NCBI GenBank assembly: GCA_009788055.1
Contig: WQSG01000003.1
Span: forward strand, 25,051-89,050
From: Defluviitaleaceae bacterium
Lineage (GTDB): Bacteria; Bacillota; Clostridia; Lachnospirales; WQUN01
DNA length: 64,000 bases
Direction: 5' to 3'
Part shown: one piece after another, positions 42,034-50,536 of the stretch
How positions within the stretch are numbered: the first letter of the stretch is position 1
Layout of the letters: the number at the start of each line of letters is the position of its first letter
Made by a program: the position numbers and the translations under genes
Notes under the pieces: generated by a model
Database searches by the model: none
The model's input: only the letters and a program-made list of their open reading frames with translations
What the model was told of the DNA's origin: nothing

Positions 42034-43179
42034 TTATCGCTCCTTTTTTGTGATGATACCGTTGTAAATATCAAGATGGCGTTGTGCGGCGGTTTCAAGG
42101 GAAAACATTTCTTCTACGCGCTTTCTGCCGTTCGCGCCTAACTCTGCCATTTTTTCGGGATGGGTTAGGCAATGCTCCAGTTTTTGCACCGTGTCGTTGA
42201 GGTTGTCGGGGGCAGATAAAATGCCTATGATATCTTCTTCCACTATTTCCGTTGTTCCGCCCGCCTTTGCCGCAAAAATAGGCAAGCCGCTTGCCATAGC
42301 TTCAATGAACACATTTCCGGATGAGTCGCCCGTGCTTAACAGCGCGAATAAATCATATTCACGCATACTGTTTTTAAGGGATTCTTTGTTAATGTAACCT
42401 TGTAGGGTGATATATTCCTGTGCATTATTTTGAATTATGTGTTGCTGTAAATTTTCGTACTGATAACCTTGCCCGTAAATATCCAAAATTATTTCCGGAA
42501 ATTGTTTTTTTAGGTGTACAACGCTGTCGATAAGCAAGTCCATGCGTTTCCATGAAACTAATCTACCAACGGAAACTATACGGCTTACCGTTTTTGCGTA
42601 TTCGGTTTTGGTACGGTAAGAGTCAAAATCTATTGCATTCGGGATAGTTTTTGCATGGATATTTGCCGCGAATTTATTGTATACATCCGCAGATTCTTTG
42701 CTGTTACTAAGAACCGCCGCCGCATTCTTGGCTATATCTTTGTTAAGCATGGACGTGAGAAATGTGAGGGCTTTGTATTTATTCTTTTGCAACCCCGGAA
42801 TATCCATCCCGCGTAGAGACACTACATAGGGTATGTTGCCGTGTATTCCATATTTTAATATGCCCGTTGGAACACAAAAATAGAATTGGATTATGTCAAA
42901 CTTGCTTTTTCTTGTAATTTGGTTTATGCGGAAAACACCACGAAGGGCGAAAGACAGCAACCCAAAAGCAGACGCTAACTGGATATTTTTCCTCTTACAA
43001 TTTATTACGTGGGTGGTTACGTTTTCTAACAGTTCAGGTTCGCCGAAACGGTAATCCCAGCCGATTAAAAGCGTTATATTATGCCCCATGTCGCGCAGTG
43101 CTTTTGCCATGTAATACAATTGCTGTCCTGCGCCGCCGCCTTGCCCCTTGTATTCATAGTTCACAAGTAAGATATTCAC
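42034..43179 (-). CDS. GT4-family glycosyltransferase
   Basis: A 381-aa GT-B enzyme: NYEYKGQGGGAGQQLYYMAK start, IPNAIDFD, VGRLVSWKRMDLLI, then the catalytic EAMASGLPIFAAKAGGTTEI. It starts at a GTG (43179) with GGAGG upstream and overlaps the GT2 stop (GTGA). It transfers a sugar from a nucleotide donor in polymer assembly. The last residues lie inside the 31-bp repeat, so the cassette insertion left the protein intact. Confidence 0.9.
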   Translation of the reverse strand: MNILLVNYEYKGQGGGAGQQLYYMAKALRDMGHNITLLIGWDYRFGEPELLENVTTHVINCKRKNIQLASAFGLLSFALRGVFRINQITRKSKFDIIQFYFCVPTGILKYGIHGNIPYVVSLRGMDIPGLQKNKYKALTFLTSMLNKDIAKNAAAVLSNSKESADVYNKFAANIHAKTIPNAIDFDSYRTKTEYAKTVSRIVSVGRLVSWKRMDLLIDSVVHLKKQFPEIILDIYGQGYQYENLQQHIIQNNAQEYITLQGYINKESLKNSMREYDLFALLSTGDSSGNVFIEAMASGLPIFAAKAGGTTEIVEEDIIGILSAPDNLNDTVQKLEHCLTHPEKMAELGANGRKRVEEMFSLETAAQRHLDIYNGIITKKER

Positions 43180-44144
43180 CGTTCGGGTTCCTCCGCTTTG
43201 CCTTCGTTCGCCGCTGTATCAATAACATCCTTAACGGAATACGGCGAGTCCACCGTGCTGCCGTAGTAGATTTTTGTAAGCACATCACTCAGCAAGCCGC
43301 AAACAAACAAAAACAGCCCTGCCATAATGAAAGCTAGGGTAAGGAACGCCTGAAAGTCATCTGTAAGGCTTTGGCCGCGGATATAGCTAAGGGTTGTAAA
43401 AATGCCGCTAATGCCCGCCAAGAACAGCATAAGTATGCCAATGCCGCCCAAAAGATGTAATGGGCGCACGGAATATTTATGCCAGAACCAAACGGCAATC
43501 ATGTCAATGAAGCCCTTTACGGTACGCCGCCAGTTGTACTTTGTTTTGCCTGCGGTGCGGGGGCGGTGGTTTACGACAACTTCGCCTACGGTGAAGCCCT
43601 TTATTTTAAGTAGGGCGGGGATAAAGCGGTGCATTTCGCCGTAAAGGTTTATGTTTTCAAAGCACTCTTTTTTGTAGACTTTTAAGGAGCAACCGCTGTC
43701 GTGGATGTTGTCTTTTACAATTATATAACGCAAAAAATTTGCCCCGCGTGAGGCAAAGCGTTTGAAAAATGTGTCTTTGCGTTTTTTCCGCCAGCCGGAA
43801 ACTACGTCTAAATCGTTGGTAATCATGTGGGTAAGCATATTTGGGATGTCGGCGGGGTCGTTTTGGCCGTCGCCGTCCATGGTTACGATATAGGTGTGTT
43901 GTGCCGCTTTTATGCCCGCATCCATTGCGGCGGTTTGCCCGAAATTACGGCGCAAGCGAATCAGTTTAAGCGGGGTTAATTTTTTGCACGCTTCAAAAGT
44001 GCCATCGGACGAGCCATCGTCCACGAAAATAATTTCATATACATAGCCTTCTTTTACGCATACATTATTTATTTCCTCATGCAATTTATGCACGTTTTCA
44101 ACTTCGTTGTACACGGGAACTACTATCGAAATTTGTGGTTTCAT
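43176..44144 (-). CDS. GT2-family polyprenyl-phosphate glycosyltransferase
   Basis: A 322-aa protein: ISIVVPVYNEVENVHKLHEE, IFVDDGSSDGT, VTMDGDGQNDP (DxD-like), SGWRKKRKD, then two membrane helices at the C-terminus. This is the dolichyl/undecaprenyl-phosphate glycosyltransferase type (ArnC/GtrB-like), making a lipid-linked sugar. The start at 44144 has AGGAGAG upstream; a longer frame to 44225 is less likely. It is the first gene of the 11.5-kb operon. Confidence 0.9.
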   Translation of the reverse strand: MKPQISIVVPVYNEVENVHKLHEEINNVCVKEGYVYEIIFVDDGSSDGTFEACKKLTPLKLIRLRRNFGQTAAMDAGIKAAQHTYIVTMDGDGQNDPADIPNMLTHMITNDLDVVSGWRKKRKDTFFKRFASRGANFLRYIIVKDNIHDSGCSLKVYKKECFENINLYGEMHRFIPALLKIKGFTVGEVVVNHRPRTAGKTKYNWRRTVKGFIDMIAVWFWHKYSVRPLHLLGGIGILMLFLAGISGIFTTLSYIRGQSLTDDFQAFLTLAFIMAGLFLFVCGLLSDVLTKIYYGSTVDSPYSVKDVIDTAANEGKAEEPER

Positions 44145-44218
44145 CTTTGGATTCTCTCCTAACTGTTCCATTTTAATGAAAAAAATCGTATTTTGCAAGG
44201 AATTATTCTTGGAACTCG

Positions 44219-44247
44219 TTGACATAATCGCGCTAATCTCCTAAACT
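44219..44247 (+). promoter_or_regulatory. Promoter of the GH5 gene
   Basis: TTGACA (44219-44224), a 17-bp spacer and TAAACT (44242-44247), 33 bases before the ATG at 44281. It lies in the region between the divergent polymer operon and the GH5 gene. Confidence 0.7.
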
Positions 44248-44280
44248 TGGAATAATTCTGATAGAAGAAGGAGCTTGCAC

Positions 44281-45321
44281 ATGGGAATTTTATTTGAAAA
44301 ATATCGTTCGGGAATGAATTTGGGGGGCTGGATTTCCCAATGCAAATACGAAAAAGAACATATTGCGGAATTTATAAAGGAAGACGATGTTAAAAAAATT
44401 GCATCGTGGGGTTGCGACCATATTCGTTTGCCCTTTGACTATCCCGTTTTGGAAAGCGATTCCGCGCCGTTTGTGTACTTGGAAGAAGGCTTCGCGGTAA
44501 TCGACAAGGTTTTAAAATGGTGCAAATCGACGGGGCTTAATTTGGTGTTGGACTTGCACAAAGCACCGGGATATGCGTTTCATAACGCGGCGGAAGAAAA
44601 TATTTTGTTCACGGATGAAACCGCGCAAAAGCGGTTTATTTCGCTGTGGGAAGAATTTACGCGGCGTTACAAAAACGAGGGCGACAACGTAATTTTTGAA
44701 CTGATGAACGAAATTGTTGACCCCCACGGCGAAACATGGAACAACATTGCCCGCCGTGCAATAGATGCGATTCACGCAATTGACCCTAACAGATATATCT
44801 TGCTGGGCGGCCCGTATTTTAATGCAAGCGTCGGGCTTGCAACTTTGGAAATTTACGACAACCCGCGTGTGCTTTACAATTTCCACTCCTACGAGCCGCT
44901 GTATGTAACCCATCAAAATGCGTACTGGACAAAACTGAAGGACACGGGAATTAAACAGCCGTACCCCGGCAAAGCGGAGGGGCTGGAAATCTTGAAGCCG
45001 CTTATGGACGGCAGTGCCGCCTTCCCCTATGTGGATGAAAATACGTTTTTCGACAAGGATTATATTGAAAAATGCATTGCAGACGCCATTGCGTTCACCA
45101 AAAAACACGGCAAAGAACTTTATTGCGGAGAGTACGGCGCAATCGACAAGGCAGACCTGCAAAGCCGCATAAATTATATCCGCGATATCAACGAAGTTTT
45201 TGAAAAGCACCGCATGGGTCGCGCCCTGTGGACTTACAAACGCATGGACTTCCCATCCATTGATGAAAACGGGGAAGCGGTTTCACCCGAACTTGTAGAA
45301 ATATTGGGGGTGAAGAAATGA
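44281..45321 (+). CDS. Glycoside hydrolase family 5 (cytoplasmic)
   Basis: A 346-aa GH5 enzyme. GMNLGGW (11-17), RLPFDYP, DLHKAPGY, acid/base E144 in FELMNE, NFHSYEP and nucleophile E284 in YCGEYG are all present. It has no signal peptide, so it probably splits imported short glycans (glucosides or cellodextrin-like) in the cytoplasm. AAGGAG precedes the ATG at 44281; a TTG two codons upstream is less likely. Confidence 0.92.
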   Translation: MGILFEKYRSGMNLGGWISQCKYEKEHIAEFIKEDDVKKIASWGCDHIRLPFDYPVLESDSAPFVYLEEGFAVIDKVLKWCKSTGLNLVLDLHKAPGYAFHNAAEENILFTDETAQKRFISLWEEFTRRYKNEGDNVIFELMNEIVDPHGETWNNIARRAIDAIHAIDPNRYILLGGPYFNASVGLATLEIYDNPRVLYNFHSYEPLYVTHQNAYWTKLKDTGIKQPYPGKAEGLEILKPLMDGSAAFPYVDENTFFDKDYIEKCIADAIAFTKKHGKELYCGEYGAIDKADLQSRINYIRDINEVFEKHRMGRALWTYKRMDFPSIDENGEAVSPELVEILGVKK

Positions 45322-45455
45322 CAAGATACGAATTTTTGACACTCTTGTATTTGCTTGATGAGATTCTTGACGATGAAGATTTTGAAAAGGCAAATAAAAA
45401 GGCACTAAAGGTCATAAGAAAAGCGATAAAAGAAGCCGAGAGCAAACAAAATTGA
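45318..45455 (+). CDS. 45-aa helical protein coupled to GH5
   Basis: Starts with ATGA overlap at 45318 and reads MTRYEFLTLLYLLDEILDDE, then DFEKANKKALKVIRKAIKEA and ESKQN. Highly helical with acidic and basic halves. No own ribosome site beyond the GGGGGTG in the end of the GH5 gene, so it depends on coupling. Not a known family; could be a small regulator or partner of the enzyme. Confidence 0.5.
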   Translation: MTRYEFLTLLYLLDEILDDEDFEKANKKALKVIRKAIKEAESKQN

Positions 45456-45469
45456 GAGGAATAATTTAA

Positions 45470-46918
45470 ATGCCAAACGTAAAATTTTTTTCAGGAGAGA
45501 ATATCCCGCTGGAAATGCACAAGGTACGCATGGTACAGCGCGTATATCTTAACCCGATTGAGGAGCGCGCAAACAGCATAAAAGAAGCGGGCTACAACAC
45601 ATTTTTGTTGCGCAACAGGGATATCTTTTTGGATATGCTGACCGACAGCGGAGTAAACGCAATGAGTGAAAATCAATACGCATCCATGCTTCAAGCTGAT
45701 GACAGCTATGCTGGAAGCGAAACATATTACCGTCTCGAAAGCGTGTTGCAGGATATGTTTAATATGCAGTATTTTCTGCCTGCGCACCAAGGCCGCGCCT
45801 GCGAACATATTATTGCAAAGCTGTTGGTGACACCCGGCTCTACCGCAGTAATGAACTACCATTTCACCACAACAAAGGCGCACATTTGCATGGTTGGCGG
45901 CGAAATTGAAGAAATCATCATAGATGAAGGCTTGCAAATTTCAAGCGAACTTCCTTTCAAAGGCAACTTGGATATAGAAAAACTCAAAGCGTCTATTGCG
46001 CGTTTGGGCAAAGATAAAATATGCTTCGTGCGAATTGAAGCTGGAACAAACCTTGTGGGCGGACAACCTGTTTCCATGGACAATATGCGCGAAGTATCTA
46101 AAATTTGCCGTGCGGAAGGGCTTACCCTCGTCTACGATGCAAGTCTTCTTTCCGACAACCTGTACTTCATAAAAACCCGCGACCCCAATTTTAAAGACAC
46201 AGACATCCGCGAAATAACCCGCGAAATTGGCTCGATGATGGACATAATTTACTTCTCCGCAAGAAAACTTGGCGCGGCACGGGGGGGCGGCATTCTAACA
46301 TCCAACAACGAAATGTTTATGAAAATGCGTGAAATGATACCCCTTTACGAAGGATTTTTAACCTACGGCGGCATGAGCGTGCGCGAAATGGAAGCAATGG
46401 CAATCGGTCTGCAAGAGTCCATGGATATGGACATCATAAGCCAAACGCCGATTTTCGTTGAAGTTTTGTGCAAAGAATTGCTTGCGAAAGGCGTTCCTGT
46501 TGTCACTCCGCCGGGCGGTCTTGGTTGCCACGTGGACGCACGGCAATTCTGCGAACATATCCCGCAGGAAAAATACCCCGCAGGTGCGTTAGCCGCCGCG
46601 TTTTATCTATGTAGCGGCGTTCGCGGAATGGAGCGCGGCACTCTTTCCGAACAGCGCAACCCCGACGGCAGCGAAACCCTCGCACACATGGAGCTTCTCC
46701 GTCTTGCGTTCCCCAAACGTGTTTTCACTCTGTCCCAAGTAAAATATGTAGCCGACCGCCTAACTTGGCTGTATGAAAACAGAAAGCTAATCGGCGGTCT
46801 AACCTTCGAGGAAGAACCCCGCGTACTACGCTTCTTCTTTGGCCGCTTAAAGCCCCTTACCAACTGGCCCGATGAACTTCTTAAAAAATTCCGTGCAGAT
46901 TTCGGCGAAAGCCTGTAA
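45470..46918 (+). CDS. Tryptophanase / tyrosine phenol-lyase family PLP enzyme
   Basis: A 482-aa beta-eliminating lyase. NTFLLRNRDIFLDMLTDSGV, LPAHQGRACEHIIA, NYHFTTTKAHI, VYDASLLSDN and the PLP lysine K266 in YFSARKLGAARGGG, then QLQ-like RTLSEQRNPDG and GGLTFEEEPRVLRFFFGRL. The Lys loop (SARKLGAARGGG) differs from the SxKKDxxxxxGG of classical tryptophanase and tyrosine phenol-lyase, so the substrate may be another amino acid. GAGAGGA precedes the ATG. Confidence 0.88.
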   Translation: MPNVKFFSGENIPLEMHKVRMVQRVYLNPIEERANSIKEAGYNTFLLRNRDIFLDMLTDSGVNAMSENQYASMLQADDSYAGSETYYRLESVLQDMFNMQYFLPAHQGRACEHIIAKLLVTPGSTAVMNYHFTTTKAHICMVGGEIEEIIIDEGLQISSELPFKGNLDIEKLKASIARLGKDKICFVRIEAGTNLVGGQPVSMDNMREVSKICRAEGLTLVYDASLLSDNLYFIKTRDPNFKDTDIREITREIGSMMDIIYFSARKLGAARGGGILTSNNEMFMKMREMIPLYEGFLTYGGMSVREMEAMAIGLQESMDMDIISQTPIFVEVLCKELLAKGVPVVTPPGGLGCHVDARQFCEHIPQEKYPAGALAAAFYLCSGVRGMERGTLSEQRNPDGSETLAHMELLRLAFPKRVFTLSQVKYVADRLTWLYENRKLIGGLTFEEEPRVLRFFFGRLKPLTNWPDELLKKFRADFGESL

Positions 46919-46929
46919 AAATCTAAAAA

Positions 46930-47235
46930 AATGGCATTCCGACATAAACGGCGTTTAGGTCGTCTTGCACTGTGCCCAGATATCGGCGAGTATGATTCAG
47001 ATTTGTTTTTCGCAAAGAGTGGCACGAAACCCGCCGCCGCATTTTTTAATGCGGCGGCATTACGGAGTTTCCGGACAGGTCTAATTTTTGTTTTGCTCGT
47101 CTTTTTTTCTTTCACCGTAAAAGTTTCGCACGCACGCCGTTTTTTGAAATTATACACATCCCGCCAACGCAACGGAAGTAAATCCGAAATTCCCAATGCC
47201 ATGTACAAACTAAACAAACATTGTGTTACACTGGC
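46930..47235 (-). pseudogene. Remnant of a tyrosine recombinase
   Basis: The minus strand at about 47210 down to 46930 reads LFSLYMALGISDLLPLRWRD, VYNFKKRRACETFTVKEKKT, SKTK, then loses similarity. This matches the start of the catalytic domain of integrases of the type LxxxLRISDLLxLxWxDVYDF. The catalytic Arg of LRISDLL is Gly here and the rest is missing or scrambled, so it is dead. No intact start lies upstream. The stretch 46,919-47,397 holds no intact gene. Confidence 0.65.
47033..47058. repeat. Perfect 11-bp inverted repeat
   Basis: GCCGCCGCATT and AATGCGGCGGC around TTTT, within the integrase remnant, about 115 bases after the lyase stop. It is strong enough to act as a terminator-like hairpin but lacks a T-run. 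Confidence 0.6.
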
Positions 47236-47397
47236 TCGAAAGCCCCATAAAACGTGGCTTCGTACATATCAACTTTTCATTCTGCGCGTAAACCTTGCCG
47301 TCCGCGCTATTTTTTATGCCCGCATTTACGAGCTTTTTTTCCGTTGACGTAATTCTGTTGCGCCGGAAAAAATCAACAAGCCGAGGGAGGGCAATCC

Positions 47398-47679
47398 ATG
47401 AACAAAAAACAAACCGCAGGTATGGCAATGGGAACCGTAATCATTTTCATAATGGTGATGAGCGTTATCGCAGAGCGGAAGTCCGTCGCCGTGGCAGATG
47501 AAAACGGCAATTTCAAGCTCATAACCGCATTCGCGGAACTCCGAATTGGCGGGAAGCCGCCATTTTTGCAATATAACATCCCGTTCGGGATGGCTCGGGT
47601 GAATACGCACGGTGCTGTAAACCGTGTACGGTTGCCCGCTTGGCAGGTCGGTTTCAATCGTGATTTCGCCCGTGCGTAA
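47398..47679 (+). CDS. Small membrane-anchored protein, doubtful
   Basis: A 93-aa frame starting MNKKQTAGMAMGTVIIFIMV with a good GGGAGGG site 6 bases upstream and an N-terminal membrane helix (about 10-25). From about residue 40 it is antisense to a coding-like reading that continues the XAC2610-type gene past its stop, so only the N-terminal part looks authentic. Function unknown. Confidence 0.35.
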   Translation: MNKKQTAGMAMGTVIIFIMVMSVIAERKSVAVADENGNFKLITAFAELRIGGKPPFLQYNIPFGMARVNTHGAVNRVRLPAWQVGFNRDFARA

Positions 47680-47730
47680 ATTTGTGCGGGTGGTTTGCTG
47701 ATATGACGGCGCGAAATGCCTGTGCCTATG

Positions 47731-49167
47731 CTACGATGCCAACAGGTAGGCGGCAACAAGCTCGCCGTTTTTCCACTCGAACACGGTGGTGTTAAAATTC
47801 CCGCTTCCCAGCCACAAAGAATTTTCAATTTGCTGTGTTGCCTCGTTTACGGAAAGATTCGTCATATTGTGAATTTCGTTTAGCTGTGCGTTTTCCTCGA
47901 ATTGCGTCGTGGCGGGATTCCACAGCCAATACCGCGCCCACGCACCGCCCGCCGAGCCGTGGTTGATTGCGGTATGCGCCCACATATCCAAATATCCGTC
48001 GAAGTTGAAATCCGCGAATTGCACCCCGAACGTATCTTCGCGGATGGGCAAGGCAATTTGGTGACCGCCCTGCATAAACTCTCCGATTTTTTGGATTACA
48101 TTGCCGTTTTCGTCTTTGACCGTGATTGTAGTGTAGCGTTCAATCCCTGCGTAGACGTATTCGCTTTCAACGCCAAGCGGTCGCCCCACAGTGCGGTAAA
48201 ATGCAAACTCGGGCATATCGGGGTGAACGCGCTGTGTTGTGCGGAAGATGACTTCTTCGGGTTGCCATTCGGTTAGAATTTCGTTTTTTTCTGTGAATCG
48301 GTGCGAAAAAATTTCGCGGCGTTCTTGCGGCGCGAAGTCATCGTATGAAATTTGACGCATTCCGAAAACACTTGCGAAATATTCGCCCGTCACAATTTCA
48401 TCCCCCAAAATGTAGTGCCTGTGTTCGCTAATTGCGGCTTCTCGCACATACGGGTCTACGCCATGGAAAGTACCAAATATTTCGTACAAAGCGTTTAGGT
48501 CTGTATAGATTTTTCCGCACGATTCAACCCCAAACACGCCCTGCTCAATTCCGTATCGCCAAAAGAATACGGTTGAAACGACCCCGGTTAAAGCGGCCGT
48601 CGCCCCATTCATAACAACGACAAGCCCCGGTGCATTTGCGGGTGCGGCATAAATAGCCGTTCTTGCCGCACCGCGCATGAAGGCTATGAAATCTCTGTCG
48701 TCGCCGATTTCAAGCCGCCACGCAGCACCAAATCCGAATGAATAAACCGCAGCAAAACAATCCCCATCTGCATATTCCGGCGCAGCCACAGCAAGGAAAA
48801 TTTCGGGAATGCCGCTCCCCGTCATATCGTGCAGAAAAAAACTCACGGAATATCCCGCGTTTTCGTAGCCGCGCAGAAGTTCCGCATATGCGGCACGCCA
48901 TAGTTCACTTATCGGAAGGTCTGGGTGAATGTATATCGCTTGCGTGAACGAGCGATATTCGGCAGAAATGTCGGGGGCATATGTTTCGGCGGGTTCTTCT
49001 TTCGGAGTTTCCTGCGCGGGAATTTCGGGGATTTCCGTAACCTCCGCCATTCCCGCAAACACGGGCGCGTAATCCGCTTCGGGATAATTCTCAATGTTTC
49101 GACCGCGCCCACACGCCGCAAGCAAAAACAAAATTGCAAAAAGAAATGCCGTCAAAAATTTTCTCAT
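47731..49167 (-). CDS. XAC2610-like lipoprotein
   Basis: A 478-aa lipoprotein: MRKFLTAFLFAILFLLAACG with a lipobox LAAC. A Pro/Glu-rich linker (about 40-70) leads to beta-rich domains, and the C-terminal third shows VQFADFNFDGYLDMWAH and the XAC2610-type end GGAWARYWLWNPATTQFEEN. Related XAC2610 proteins act in bacterial killing immunity or carry FG-GAP/calcium-like repeats; its role here is unknown. Start set at 49167 (GGGGG upstream). The reading continues as coding-like sequence beyond its TAG. Confidence 0.8.
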   Translation of the reverse strand: MRKFLTAFLFAILFLLAACGRGRNIENYPEADYAPVFAGMAEVTEIPEIPAQETPKEEPAETYAPDISAEYRSFTQAIYIHPDLPISELWRAAYAELLRGYENAGYSVSFFLHDMTGSGIPEIFLAVAAPEYADGDCFAAVYSFGFGAAWRLEIGDDRDFIAFMRGAARTAIYAAPANAPGLVVVMNGATAALTGVVSTVFFWRYGIEQGVFGVESCGKIYTDLNALYEIFGTFHGVDPYVREAAISEHRHYILGDEIVTGEYFASVFGMRQISYDDFAPQERREIFSHRFTEKNEILTEWQPEEVIFRTTQRVHPDMPEFAFYRTVGRPLGVESEYVYAGIERYTTITVKDENGNVIQKIGEFMQGGHQIALPIREDTFGVQFADFNFDGYLDMWAHTAINHGSAGGAWARYWLWNPATTQFEENAQLNEIHNMTNLSVNEATQQIENSLWLGSGNFNTTVFEWKNGELVAAYLLAS

Positions 49168-49180
49168 AGAAATCCCCCGC

Positions 49181-50536
49181 CTATTGCAGAATTTTCGTCC
49201 ATTCAAGTTCAATTTGCTCTCTGTGACGACATATGCCGTAATGGGTGAAAAATTCCTCGTATTCTTCCTCGGTTATGGGGTAAAGTTCATCGTTGGCATA
49301 GAAAAAATGCTGCTTGTATAAAAATTCCCAACAATCACCGTGTACGTGTTCGTCGCCAAAAATCTTTGATGTCATGACGTAAAACAGTTGAATTAAAATT
49401 CCGTTTTCGCCAATAATATACGCGGCGTTTCCTGTTCCGCCCATTCGCGCCCACCCGCGATGAATTACATAACCGCCATAAATGTCCGTAGACGGATGAA
49501 TCCAATTGTGAACATCGCGGAATATAACGGGTACGGGAACGCCGTTTTGTTTGGCATAAATCACACGGACAGATAGCGGGTTTTCGTAAGCTGTGCCTAT
49601 ACCGATAAACAACTCGGGTAAACCGTCACCGTTTATGTCGCGAAGAGCGTATTTTATGGAGGGTGCTAATGTATGACTCTCCCTGCGAAAGCGATAGTCG
49701 CGTTCAATATAGTATCTGTGTTCAAGAAATACATCACGCACCGAAAAATCGGGGCATGAAAATTCCGCGTAGGCGTTGAGAATCGGCGCGAAACCGCCCA
49801 TTGCCAAAATCGCATGGGTTTCGTCCGAAAATTCCCATACGCGAGTGGTCGCGCCGTGTATGCCGTATCTCGTCATTATGTCGTAAAACTCCTCATGGGT
49901 TATGGGGGTTGATTCCCAATCCCGCCCTTGCAATTGCCACGGATTGCCGTTCGTGTAGGTACGAACGGCGTATTCGCTGCCGTGAACATGAAAATAATCC
50001 GGGTCATCGTAATCCCCAAGCATCCAGCCCAGCGACCAATTTTCCACTCTGACAACAGATTTTGCAAATGACAGCTCGCCGGCTGCGAAATCAAGAAGTG
50101 TGTGTGAATACTGGGTGATATTGCACGCACTTATTATATCCATTATCACCAAACGCCCCGCTGGAGTTACGCCGAATTGTTCAAGCCCGTTCGACGGCTC
50201 TTTGCGCAATTCTCCGTTGCAAAACCAAAACAAATACTGCTGAAACCGAGGGTGTATTTCCCCGCCATGGTTTTCCAGCAACGCCCACCGCGAAGCCAGT
50301 ATGCCCTGTGTTCCGTTGCCGTCCAAACATACCAAAACGGCATGGGTACTGTACGGCATATTCCCATAGTAACCATCGGGATGCGGAGACGGTATTGCAT
50401 CGGCAAAAAAGTCTGCCACCGCCGCTTCAAAACACACCGCTTCGGAATACACCGCTTCGGAATACACCGCAGTGTTCCCGCCACGCCCGCAAGCCGCAAA
50501 CAAAAATAAAATTGCAAACAGAAAAACTTTTCGCAT
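49181..50536 (-). CDS. Lipoprotein related to its downstream neighbour
   Basis: A 451-aa lipoprotein with MRKVFLFAILFLFAACGRGG, almost the same signal as the next gene. A 15-bp repeated region after the signal encodes repeated SEAVY-like units. A calcium-like DINGDGLPELFIGIG motif (about 305) recalls the FG-GAP/XAC2610 neighbour. The two lipoproteins are 13 bases apart and probably coexpressed. Substrate or partner unknown. Confidence 0.75.
   Translation of the reverse strand: MRKVFLFAILFLFAACGRGGNTAVYSEAVYSEAVCFEAAVADFFADAIPSPHPDGYYGNMPYSTHAVLVCLDGNGTQGILASRWALLENHGGEIHPRFQQYLFWFCNGELRKEPSNGLEQFGVTPAGRLVIMDIISACNITQYSHTLLDFAAGELSFAKSVVRVENWSLGWMLGDYDDPDYFHVHGSEYAVRTYTNGNPWQLQGRDWESTPITHEEFYDIMTRYGIHGATTRVWEFSDETHAILAMGGFAPILNAYAEFSCPDFSVRDVFLEHRYYIERDYRFRRESHTLAPSIKYALRDINGDGLPELFIGIGTAYENPLSVRVIYAKQNGVPVPVIFRDVHNWIHPSTDIYGGYVIHRGWARMGGTGNAAYIIGENGILIQLFYVMTSKIFGDEHVHGDCWEFLYKQHFFYANDELYPITEEEYEEFFTHYGICRHREQIELEWTKILQ
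50429..50475. repeat. 15-bp tandem repeat in a lipoprotein gene
   Basis: Three tandem units, TTCAAAACACACCGC once and TTCGGAATACACCGC twice (the first degenerate), encode SEAVY-type repeats (AVYSEAVYSEAVCFEAAV) directly after the lipoprotein signal. The units keep the frame, so copy-number change would alter the length of the N-terminal linker. Confidence 0.7.

Larger units (their letters stand above)
41406..42052. repeat. Pair of 31-bp direct repeats flanking a toxin-antitoxin cassette
   Basis: The segments 41406-41436 and 42022-42052 are identical except for one base. Each contains a GGAG ribosome site and the first codons ATG GAC TAT of the following gene (methyltransferase and antitoxin). 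The left-hand sequence of the second copy codes the last residues (TKKER) of the GT4 glycosyltransferase; in the first copy the same bases are non-coding after the PIN gene. Confidence 0.9.

Noticed and set aside
46603..46920. Left part of a long minus-strand frame (46603-47217)
   Set aside because: It is antisense to the end of the lyase gene; only the part beyond 46,930 shows integrase similarity.
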